Source: Pseudomonadota bacterium (GTDB lineage: Bacteria > Pseudomonadota > Gammaproteobacteria > Steroidobacterales > Steroidobacteraceae). From it: a stretch of DNA of 64,000 nt. Under the pieces are notes generated by a model, which ran no database searches, was not told where the DNA came from, and saw only the letters and a program-made list of their open reading frames with translations. Shown here piece by piece: positions 18,117-27,192 of the stretch (the stretch's first letter is position 1; each line of letters begins with the position of its first letter). Both the position numbers and the translations under genes were made by a program. The stretch is taken from contig JADIYJ010000013.1 in assembly GCA_016705325.1 (NCBI GenBank), forward strand, positions 62,001 through 126,000. Direction: 5' to 3'.

Positions 18117-18308
18117 TTATGGCTTCGCTGGCCGCGAATCCGACGTGCTGCCCCAGATGCGCTGAAGTTCGGCCATCTCCTCGAGCGCGGCGACGATGCG
18201 CTCCAGTGGCAGCTGTGACCAGCGTCGCAGTTGCTCCCGCCGTGCACCTTCCCAGGTCGTCAGCCGCCAGTCGATCGGCAGATCGCCTGGCGTAGCCTCA
18301 TCAGTCAT
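18117..18308 (-). CDS. Small protein downstream of nucleotidyltransferase
   Basis: 63 residues, MTDEATPGDLPIDWRLTTWE through a helical segment LERIVAALEEMAELQRIWGS. Its start overlaps the last eight bases of the upstream nucleotidyltransferase gene, so the two are coupled. In genomes I know of, small proteins of this kind follow AbiEii-like nucleotidyltransferase genes and are presumed partners, possibly of toxin-antitoxin type. That role is inferred from arrangement only; there is no recognisable domain. Confidence 0.6.
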   Translation of the reverse strand: MTDEATPGDLPIDWRLTTWEGARREQLRRWSQLPLERIVAALEEMAELQRIWGSTSDSRPAKP

Positions 18309-18678
18309 CGTTGCGCTCGATGATCCGCAGGCTCTCGATGTCCAGGTGATCCTGCGGACGGCCAGCTGCCGACTTCATGCGGATAAGTGTGCCGGCCGAC
18401 ACGAATCGAACTTCGATTCGTTCATGCAGAGGCTTGATCAGTGCCCGGTGGTATTCCTGGTCGAAATCGAACACGGGAACCGAGGGTCGAAATCCGATCG
18501 CCTGCAGCGCGGCAAAGGCGCGCGAGACGTTTTCCGGCACCAGGTGCACGACGATGTCGACGTCCTTGGTGAAGCGCAGATAGCCGTGCGCATTGACCGC
18601 CAATCCGCCGGCAACCAGATAGCGCACCCCGGCGTCGGCGAGCGACGTGGCGATCGCTTCGAAGCTGGCGAGTTTCAT
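18301..18678 (-). CDS. AbiEii-like nucleotidyltransferase, apparently internally deleted
   Basis: 125 residues. The N-terminal half matches nucleotidyltransferases annotated as AbiEii/AbiGii-like: VRYLVAGGLAVNAHGYLRFT then KDVDIVVHL, with the GG motif and metal-binding DxD. The C-terminal half (EVRFVSAGTLIRMKSAAGRP, DHLDIESLR) is also typical. Family members I know are about 160-180 residues and have some 35-45 residues between 'RPSVPV' and 'FDFDQEYHRALIKPL' (including a 'VLQFWSD ... PVDVF' strand). Here those segments are joined directly, in frame. The missing strand usually carries a further acidic active-site residue, so activity is doubtful. Coupled to the small gene downstream. Confidence 0.72.
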   Translation of the reverse strand: MKLASFEAIATSLADAGVRYLVAGGLAVNAHGYLRFTKDVDIVVHLVPENVSRAFAALQAIGFRPSVPVFDFDQEYHRALIKPLHERIEVRFVSAGTLIRMKSAAGRPQDHLDIESLRIIERNDD

Positions 18679-18761
18679 CGGCTTTTCACGGACGAGCCGT
18701 CCGGCGCCCCTGTGTATTGAGAATGCGACCTTCGGTAGGCTGACGGAGGCCTCGATAAAAG

Positions 18762-18790
18762 GAAAGGCCCTGGGGTCACCAGGGCCTTTC
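18762..18790 (-). terminator. Rho-independent terminator after hppA
   Basis: A perfect 12-bp stem (GAAAGGCCCTGG / CCAGGGCCTTTC) with a five-base loop. Read on the minus strand it is followed by CTTTTA, so it serves the hppA-side transcript. It lies about 80 bases past the hppA stop. Confidence 0.85.
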
Positions 18791-18871
18791 TCGTCGTCGT
18801 CGGGGCGGGGTGAGCAACCCTCACCCGGCCTTAAAAATCGACTTCTCCCACGTGAGCGGGAGAGGCGAGGG

Positions 18872-20914
<2,043 letters not shown>

Positions 20915-21023
20915 GCTCAACCTCCCAAACGGGTCTTCACTCGTAAACCTGGCGGGGTAGTGCGGGCGGCGAGTTCTACGACTCGATCGGGTGCCCAGTC
21001 AGCCCCGGAAAAAAGGCGCGGGA

Positions 21024-22298
21024 CTATACCACAAAGGCCTTTTTGAGCTTCTTTTTGACGGCTTTGTTCTTCAGCACCACGTACTTCGGCAGGCCACCCT
21101 CGTACGGCGGGTAGTCCTCGCCCTGGATCAGGGGCGCGAGGTACCTGCGGCCCTTGGCGGTGATGTGGAGGCCGTCCGGCGTGATGTAGTCGCGGGGCAG
21201 CATCTTCTCGACGTTGGCCACCTCGTCCAGGCTCGCCATGCCGATCTTCCAGCGGTAGGGCCGGTTCGAGGTGCGGACGATCGTCGGCATCACCGAGTTG
21301 TGGCCTTGCAGCGCCAGGTCGACGGCTGCCTTGCCGACGGCGTACGCCTGCTCGACGTCCACCTTCGACGCGATGTGCCGCGCGGAACGCTGCAGGTAGT
21401 CGGCCACGGCCCAGTGATACTTGTAGCCGAGCTTGTCTTTGACCAGCTGCGCCACGACCGGGCCGACGCCGCCCAGCTGTGCGTGGCCGAAGGCGTCACG
21501 CGTACCCGCATCGGCCAGGAACTTGCCGTCCTTGTTGCGCACGCCCTCAGACACCACGACCGCGCAATAGCCGTACTTCTTGACGCATTCCTCGGTGCGG
21601 GCGAGGAAGGCGGCTTCGTCGAACGCGATCTCGGGGAACAGGATGATGTGCGGTGCGTCGCCTGCCTTCTGCGCGGCGAGGCCGCCGGCGGCGGCGATCC
21701 AGCCGGCGTGACGGCCCATCACCTCCAGCACGAACACCTTGGTCGACGTGCGGGCCATCGAGGCGACGTCGAAGCCGGCCTCGCGGATCGACACCGCCAC
21801 GTACTTGGCCACGGAGCCGAAGCCCGGGCTGCAGTCGGTGATCGGCAGGTCGTTGTCGACGGTCTTCGGCACGTGGATGGCCTGCAGCGGGTAGCCCAGC
21901 TTCTCCGCCAGCATCGAGACCTTGAAGCACGTGTCAGCCGAGTCGCCGCCGCCGTTGTAGAAGAAGTAACCGATGTCGTGAGCCTTGAAGACTTCGATCA
22001 GGCGCTCGTACTGCGCCGGGTTGTCCTCGTACTTCTTCAGTTTGTAGCGTGCCGAGCCGAACGCGCCGGCCGGGGTGTGTCGCAGGGCGCGGATGTCGGC
22101 GGCGGTTTCCTTGCCGGTGTCGATGAGGTCTTCGGTCAGCGCGCCGAGGATGCCGTTGCGGCCCGCATACACCTTGCCGATGCGCCGCGGGTGCTTGCGG
22201 GCCGTCTCGATGACGCCGCAGGCAGAGGCGTTGATGACGGCGGTGACGCCGCCGGACTGGGCGTAGAAGGCGTTGCGCGGACCGGTCGGCTGCTTCAT
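21024..22298 (-). CDS. pfp: Pyrophosphate-dependent 6-phosphofructokinase
   Basis: 424 residues. The phosphofructokinase core shows YNGGGDSADT in place of the GGDGS of ATP enzymes and PKTVDNDLPITD in place of PGTIDND. The acidic residue in the first motif and the Lys in the second are the hallmarks of PPi rather than ATP as phosphoryl donor. MARTSTKVFVLEVMGRHAGW and SEGVRNKDGK complete the active site. The reaction (fructose 6-phosphate + PPi = fructose 1,6-bisphosphate + Pi) is reversible. Start ATG is preceded by GGGAG nine bases upstream. It is followed by hppA, an arrangement reported in methanotrophs, which links sugar phosphate flux to membrane energisation. Confidence 0.9.
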   Translation of the reverse strand: MKQPTGPRNAFYAQSGGVTAVINASACGVIETARKHPRRIGKVYAGRNGILGALTEDLIDTGKETAADIRALRHTPAGAFGSARYKLKKYEDNPAQYERLIEVFKAHDIGYFFYNGGGDSADTCFKVSMLAEKLGYPLQAIHVPKTVDNDLPITDCSPGFGSVAKYVAVSIREAGFDVASMARTSTKVFVLEVMGRHAGWIAAAGGLAAQKAGDAPHIILFPEIAFDEAAFLARTEECVKKYGYCAVVVSEGVRNKDGKFLADAGTRDAFGHAQLGGVGPVVAQLVKDKLGYKYHWAVADYLQRSARHIASKVDVEQAYAVGKAAVDLALQGHNSVMPTIVRTSNRPYRWKIGMASLDEVANVEKMLPRDYITPDGLHITAKGRRYLAPLIQGEDYPPYEGGLPKYVVLKNKAVKKKLKKAFVV

Positions 22299-22316
22299 CG
22301 TTGCTCCCGAAAAGAT

Positions 22317-22332
22317 GTCCACAATCGTGGAC
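22317..22332. promoter_or_regulatory. Perfect palindrome upstream of pfp
   Basis: GTCCACAATCGTGGAC: 6-bp arms around four bases, 19 bases from the pfp start codon in the pfp/adk divergent region. Position and symmetry suit a repressor operator or the base of an mRNA hairpin. No cognate regulator is identifiable. Confidence 0.4.
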
Positions 22333-22494
22333 TTACGTGCATTTATCAGCCGCCAAGGATACCCCGGTCGAGCCGCGGCTTCTAACATTTTGCACGCGGG
22401 GCGACGATCTCCTGCGGAAGCTGCTTCTGGCCCCGACGGGGCATTTTCGGTAACGTGCGCGCCTCTCGAATCCGACCCTGAACGGCCCCGCAAC

Positions 22495-23154
22495 ATGAGA
22501 CTCGTACTCCTCGGCGCACCCGGCTCCGGCAAGGGCACCCAGGCCCAGCGCCTGCGTGACCAGAAAGGTATCCCGCAGATTTCGTCAGGGGACCTGCTGC
22601 GCGAGGCCGTCGCGGGTGGCACCAATCTCGGCAGGCGTGCCAAGGCGGCGATGGACGCCGGCGAGCTGGTGACCGACGACATCGTCCTCGGCCTGATCCG
22701 CGAGCGGCTCGGCCGCCCGGACGCTGCGACGGGCTTCATCCTCGACGGCTATCCGCGCAACGTCGCGCAGGCAGGCGCCCTCGACCGGCTGTTGGCCGAC
22801 CTCGGCCAGCCGCTCGATGCGGTCGTGCTGATGCAGGTCGACGAAACGGCGCTGGTGAGGCGTCTGACCGGCCGTCGGACGTGCCCGGACTGCGGCAAGG
22901 TGTTCAACGTGCACTCGTCGGCGTCGGGCAAGGGCAAGCGCTGCGACAACCCGGTCCACGGTGCGGAGCCGCCGCTGCTGAAGCAGCGCGACGACGACAA
23001 GGAAGACGTCATTGCGAACCGGCTGAAGGTGTACAACGCGCAGACGGCGCCCCTGATCGAGCACTACCAGGGTCGCGGACTGCTGCGAACCGTCAATGCC
23101 GACCAGGCCGTCGAGCGCGTATACGCCGAGTTCGTGCAGGTCACCGGCGCCTGA
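22495..23154 (+). CDS. adk: Adenylate kinase, long-LID type with cysteines
   Basis: 219 residues. P-loop GAPGSGKGTQ at residues 7-16, SSGDLLREAV, GFILDGYPRNVAQAG and RLTGRR define the enzyme, which converts ATP + AMP to 2 ADP in the cytoplasm. The LID is the long form and includes CPDCGKVFNVHSS and a later RCDN, suggesting a metal-binding or rudimentary zinc LID with three Cys rather than four. Divergent from pfp with a 196-base gap. PPi released by biosynthesis and AMP from many of the same reactions meet here functionally (pfp/hppA use PPi, adk uses AMP), though that is context only. Confidence 0.96.
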   Translation: MRLVLLGAPGSGKGTQAQRLRDQKGIPQISSGDLLREAVAGGTNLGRRAKAAMDAGELVTDDIVLGLIRERLGRPDAATGFILDGYPRNVAQAGALDRLLADLGQPLDAVVLMQVDETALVRRLTGRRTCPDCGKVFNVHSSASGKGKRCDNPVHGAEPPLLKQRDDDKEDVIANRLKVYNAQTAPLIEHYQGRGLLRTVNADQAVERVYAEFVQVTGA

Positions 23155-23186
23155 AGCACGCGTTCGGGCTGGGACCGTTCCCCGAG

Positions 23187-23289
23187 CTTGGAAATGCAGA
23201 CACGCGCTCCTTCAGCAGGCATCCGATCCGACATGTCCTGTCGCGCTTGGAAAGGCAGACACGCGCACGCCAGGACATGTCGGATCGGA
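23187..23289. repeat. Conserved-loop hairpin elements, family 1 (two cores)
   Basis: Two copies of a 20-nt core, CTTGGAAAGGCAGACACGCG (first copy, 23187-23206, has one change; second, 23246-23265, is exact). The second is flanked by a perfect inverted repeat: 23222-23240 (CCGATCCGACATGTCCTG plus one base) and 23271-23289. The first has only a left arm (GGGACCGTTCCCCGAG) and no matching right arm. The same core recurs at 45.9-46.2 kb with entirely different arms. The segment fills the 188-base convergent gap between adk and rnd and could also act as a terminator. Confidence 0.85.
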
Positions 23290-23342
23290 CGCCTTGTGCA
23301 TCGCGCGAGCTCTTGCTGTGACCCGAGGACGCGGGACGGGAG

Positions 23343-24446
23343 CTACGAGAGCGCCGCCAGCAGCTTCTCGCCGACCACTTCCCTGCGCCAGCCGCGCATG
23401 AGCGGACTGTCCTCGGGCGCACCGGAGCCGAACGCAATCGCCTCGACGTCCTTGCGTGTCGCCAGCACCTCGGTTCCGATACCGAGTTCCGCAGCCACAT
23501 CGCGCACGATCTGCAGCAGGCGGGTGGCGAGCGCCATCTGTTCGGGTTCAGGGCGCTTCGGCGCGACCAGCGGAATGCCCGATTCGTCGGCGCGCGCGGC
23601 CCGCAACAGCTCGAGCAATTCATCCCCGCGTTTGCGGATCACGCTCGGCGGCAAAGTGGGGACGGACTCCAGCGCCGCGATCGATACGGGGTCACGCGTG
23701 GCCAGCGCATAGAGCGCTTCGTCCGCCAGGATCCAGCCTCGCGGCTTATCCGATTCGATGGCGCGCCGTTCGCGCCAGTCGGCCAGCGCACGTGCCGCCG
23801 ACTGCTCTGCCGGCCGCAGACGGTTCAGTCCCTTGAGCCGACGCCAGGCCAGCGCCGGGTCGGTGCGGTACAGCGCGGGATTCTCGCAGGTGGCCGCTTC
23901 CGCGGCGAGCCAGTCGGCACGGCCCTTCGCGACCAGCGCGGTTTGCAGGTCGGTGTGCAGCGTGAGCAGGTGTCGCACGTCGTCGGCGGCGTATGCAAGC
24001 TGCGCGGGCGTGAGCGGCCTGCGCGACCAGTCGGTACGTGTCTGGCCCTTGTCGATCGAATGCCCGAGCTGCCGGGCGACGAGTTCCGCATAGCCGACCT
24101 GCGGCGGAAGCCCCAGCAGCGCCGCAGCGACCTGCGTGTCGAACAGCGGGCCGGGCACCGCGCCGCCCGCTTGCAGCAGCACTTCCAGGTCCTGTCGCGA
24201 GGCATGCAGAATCTTCAGCTTCGCGCGGTCCTGCAGCAGTTCGTGCAGCGGCGCGAGGTCCAGGCCGACGAGCGGGTCGATCAGGTAACAGTCCGATTCT
24301 GTGGCAATCTGCACGAGGCAGAGTTGCGCGTGGTAGGTCCGCTCGCGCATGAATTCGGTGTCGAGCGCGAACCGGTCCGAACTCCGCAGCCGAAACAAGG
24401 CTGCGTCGAGTTCATCGGGGTGCTGGATCAGCCTCGCTTCGCGCAT
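23343..24446 (-). CDS. rnd: Ribonuclease D
   Basis: 367 residues. The DEDD exonuclease motifs are FALDTEFMRERTY (Asp, Glu), ILHASRQDLEVLL (Asp) and YAADDVRHLLTLH (Tyr, Asp), followed by HRDC-type C-terminal domains (RGWILADEALYALA). It trims the 3' ends of tRNA precursors and other small RNAs. Start ATG at 24446 (MREARLIQHPDEL) is chosen because the family begins there; longer frames upstream have no similarity. Divergent from the membrane-protein gene at 24501 with a 54-base gap. It converges on adk across the hairpin repeats. Confidence 0.94.
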   Translation of the reverse strand: MREARLIQHPDELDAALFRLRSSDRFALDTEFMRERTYHAQLCLVQIATESDCYLIDPLVGLDLAPLHELLQDRAKLKILHASRQDLEVLLQAGGAVPGPLFDTQVAAALLGLPPQVGYAELVARQLGHSIDKGQTRTDWSRRPLTPAQLAYAADDVRHLLTLHTDLQTALVAKGRADWLAAEAATCENPALYRTDPALAWRRLKGLNRLRPAEQSAARALADWRERRAIESDKPRGWILADEALYALATRDPVSIAALESVPTLPPSVIRKRGDELLELLRAARADESGIPLVAPKRPEPEQMALATRLLQIVRDVAAELGIGTEVLATRKDVEAIAFGSGAPEDSPLMRGWRREVVGEKLLAALS

Positions 24447-24500
24447 CGGGTCGGTCACCTGCGTGTAGAATCGCCGTTCCTCAGGCCGCCGCTTCGAATC

Positions 24501-25019
24501 GTGCTGCATTTCCTGAAGGCATTTCTCGACATCGTACTCTGGCGGCGCGGTCCACAGGACCTTCCGCAATCGCGATTGCTGCTGTGGCTGACGGCAGCGG
24601 CCTATGTCGCCGTGTCGATCGTGCAACTCACGCTGCTCGATGAACCGGCATCCGCCTGGCTGGTCTTCGTCGTGCTCGATCCAGTCCTGCTCACGACAGG
24701 CGTGTATCTGCTGCTGCGACTGTTCGACAAGCGGGACCGGTTCCTGCAGACCGCCACTGCGGTGCTCGGCACCGGCGTCGTGCTCGGATTGGGCATGTTC
24801 CTGCCGGTGGAGTGGTTGCTGACGCTGGCCGGCGTGCCGCCGGGATCCACCGCGGCTGGCTTGATCGCGCTTGGCATGGTGGTGATATTCGCACTGGTCA
24901 CGGGCCGCATCGTCAAGCTCGCGACGGACTCGAACCTGTTCACGGGCGTCACGCTGTCGCTCACGTATTTCCTGTTGATCAACCTGCTGCTCGGCCTCGC
25001 GAGTGGCGGAGGGGGCTGA
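24501..25019 (+). CDS. Four-helix inner-membrane protein upstream of mpl
   Basis: About 172 residues from a GTG start (encoding LHFLKAFLDIVLWRRGPQDL after the initiator). Four hydrophobic segments are visible, near residues 24-45, 48-65, 85-110 and 122-165, so it is an integral membrane protein. It resembles Yip1-like or YIP1-superfamily small membrane proteins found next to cell-wall recycling genes in related bacteria; no function is established. Its stop is one base before the mpl start, and its last codons contain the mpl ribosome-binding site, so the two genes are cotranscribed. Confidence 0.75.
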   Translation: MLHFLKAFLDIVLWRRGPQDLPQSRLLLWLTAAAYVAVSIVQLTLLDEPASAWLVFVVLDPVLLTTGVYLLLRLFDKRDRFLQTATAVLGTGVVLGLGMFLPVEWLLTLAGVPPGSTAAGLIALGMVVIFALVTGRIVKLATDSNLFTGVTLSLTYFLLINLLLGLASGGGG

Positions 25020-25020
25020 A

Positions 25021-26406
25021 TTGCACCTGCACATCCTCGGTGTCTGCGGCACCTTCATGGGCGGCATCGCCGCGATCGCGCGTGCCGCCGGTCATCGTGT
25101 CACGGGCTCCGATCGCAACGTCTATCCGCCGATGAGCACGCAGCTCGCGGCGCTCGGCATCGACGTCATCGAGGGCTACGAGCCTGACCAGCTGCAGCTG
25201 GCCCCGGACGTGTTCGTGGTCGGCAACGTGATGAGCCGTGGCAATCCGCTGGTCGAAGCGCTGCTCGACAGCGGCAAGCGCTACGAATCGGGACCTGAAT
25301 GGCTGGCACGCAACGTGCTGCAGGCGGCGGACCGCTGGGTGCTCGGCGTCGCGGGTACGCACGGCAAGACGACGACCAGCAGCCTGCTCGCGTGGATTCT
25401 CGAGCACGCCGGCCTCAATCCCGGGTTCCTGATCGGCGGCGTGCCGCTCGATTTCGACGTCAGCGCGCGCCTGGGCGGCGGCCGTCATTTCGTGATCGAG
25501 GCCGACGAGTACGACACCGCGTTCTTCGACAAGCGGGCGAAGTTCGTGCACTACCGGCCGCGCACGGCGATCCTCAACAACCTCGAGCACGACCACGCGG
25601 ACATCTATCCGGACGTGGCTTCGATCCAGAAACAGTTCCACCTGCTGTTGCGTACCGTGCCCGGCAATGGCCGGCTGCTCGTCAACGCCGACGAGCCGCA
25701 CCTCGATGAAGTGCTGCGCCTGGGGTGCTGGACTCCGGTCGAGCGTTTTACCAGTGGCAACACGGCAGGGTGTGAATGGCGCATCGCCGCAGCGGGCGGT
25801 GATTCAAGTTTCGCGAGCTTCGACCTCTGGCGCGGCGAGCGCTGCCTCGGCCGTGTCGACTGGGACATGCTGGGTCGCCACAACGCGGCCAATGCGCTGG
25901 CGGCCGTGGCCGCGGCGTGTCACGCGGGTGTCGGCGAAGACGCCGCGCTCGAGGCGCTGCGACGCTTCGGCGGCGTGAAGCGTCGCCTCGAGGTGCGCGG
26001 GGTGGTGCGCGAAATCGTCGTGTATGACGACTTTGCCCATCACCCGACCGCCATTGCGACGACCCTCGACGGCGTCCGTCGCCGGGCGGGGCAGGGACGC
26101 GTCATTGCGGTGCTCGAGCCCCGCTCGAACACGATGAAACTCGGCACGCACAAGACGGCGCTGGCCACGTCGCTCGCCACGGCGGACCGTGTCTTCGTCT
26201 ACCAGTCGCCTGAGGTGAAGTGGGACGTGGCGGATGCCATGCTGCCCCTCGGGTCGCTGGCCACGGTGCAGTCCGACCTGCAGAAACTCGTGGCCGCCCT
26301 GGTCGCGGAGGCGCGCCCGGGCGATCACCTGGTGCTGATGAGCAATGGCTCGTTCGGCGGACTGCACGAGCACCTCCTGCGCGCCCTGCGCGCCGCGGCG
26401 CCATAG
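25021..26406 (+). CDS. mpl: UDP-MurNAc:L-Ala-gamma-D-Glu-meso-DAP ligase
   Basis: 461 residues of the Mur ligase family. N-terminal UDP-binding ILGVCGTFMGGIAAIARAAG, ATP loop GVAGTHGKTTTSSLL, EADEYDTAFFDKR, LNNLEHDHADIY and RNVYPPMSTQL are characteristic of Mpl, which reattaches recycled murein tripeptide to UDP-MurNAc. Start TTG at 25021 is favoured because GGAGG lies nine bases before it, inside the 3' end of the upstream gene. A GTG at 25003 would overlap that gene and has no ribosome-binding site. It indicates a meso-DAP peptidoglycan with recycling. Confidence 0.94.
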   Translation: MHLHILGVCGTFMGGIAAIARAAGHRVTGSDRNVYPPMSTQLAALGIDVIEGYEPDQLQLAPDVFVVGNVMSRGNPLVEALLDSGKRYESGPEWLARNVLQAADRWVLGVAGTHGKTTTSSLLAWILEHAGLNPGFLIGGVPLDFDVSARLGGGRHFVIEADEYDTAFFDKRAKFVHYRPRTAILNNLEHDHADIYPDVASIQKQFHLLLRTVPGNGRLLVNADEPHLDEVLRLGCWTPVERFTSGNTAGCEWRIAAAGGDSSFASFDLWRGERCLGRVDWDMLGRHNAANALAAVAAACHAGVGEDAALEALRRFGGVKRRLEVRGVVREIVVYDDFAHHPTAIATTLDGVRRRAGQGRVIAVLEPRSNTMKLGTHKTALATSLATADRVFVYQSPEVKWDVADAMLPLGSLATVQSDLQKLVAALVAEARPGDHLVLMSNGSFGGLHEHLLRALRAAAP

Positions 26407-26432
26407 TCCCGCGGAAGCGGCATAATCGGCCC

Positions 26433-27068
26433 ATGCCCGACCCGGCCCCGACGCGACAGGAAATTCCGCTGTTCCCGCTGGGCACCGTGCTGTTTCCCGG
26501 CGGTCCGCTGCCGCTGCGCATCTTCGAGGCGCGTTACATCGATCTGGTGCGGCGCTGCATGCGCGAGGATTCCGGCTTCGGCGTGGTTCTGCTGACGGAC
26601 GGAGCGGAGGCTGGTGACGGCCCCACGGCCACGAGTGACGTCGGCACGTACGCGCGCATCGTCGACTTTTCGGGCCAGCCGGACGGGTTGCTGGGCATCG
26701 AGGCTCGTGGCGAGCGTCGATTCCGGATCCTGTCGCGCAGTCGAGCGCGCGACGGGCTCAACCTGGCCGCAGTGGAGTGGCTGCCAGACGAAGTGCACGT
26801 GCGGTTGCCGGAAGAGTTCTCCGATCTCGGCCCGGCGCTCGATTACGTGCTCGGCCAGGTCGGCGATCCTTACGAGTCACTCGAACGCCGGCTCGACGAC
26901 GCGGGCTGGGTTGCCGGTCGCCTTGCAGAAATCCTGCCCCTGCCGCCGGCGCAGAAGCAGCAATGCCTCGAACTCGACGACCCCATCGAGCGCCTGCGTT
27001 TCCTGCGGCCGCTGTTTGAAATCACGACCGAACCGCCGACGGCAGGCGGCGAACCCGACGACGACTGA
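26433..27068 (+). CDS. LON N-terminal substrate-binding domain protein
   Basis: 211 residues consisting only of the LON substrate-binding domain: IPLFPLGTVLFPGGPLPLRI, FEARYIDLVRRCM, GFGVVLLTDG, YARIVDF and GLLGIEARGERRFRI. There is no AAA+ or protease domain. Stand-alone members are common in Gammaproteobacteria and their role is unknown; they are thought to bind unfolded or peptide ligands. It follows mpl by 26 bases on the same strand and may share its transcript. Confidence 0.9.
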   Translation: MPDPAPTRQEIPLFPLGTVLFPGGPLPLRIFEARYIDLVRRCMREDSGFGVVLLTDGAEAGDGPTATSDVGTYARIVDFSGQPDGLLGIEARGERRFRILSRSRARDGLNLAAVEWLPDEVHVRLPEEFSDLGPALDYVLGQVGDPYESLERRLDDAGWVAGRLAEILPLPPAQKQQCLELDDPIERLRFLRPLFEITTEPPTAGGEPDDD

Positions 27069-27192
27069 ATTCGCGCCAATTGCAGCATCCATGCCGGTAA
27101 TCGCACTCGCGGTCACGGCTGCCCTCGCGTCGAATGACGCCGTACCGCACGCATCCGCTGAGCCACTGCTTGCCGCGGGATACAATCGCGGG

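Noticed and set aside
23187..23289. CRISPR array from the repeated 20-nt core
   Set aside because: Spacing is irregular, the sequences between cores are inverted arms rather than unique spacers, and there are no cas genes.
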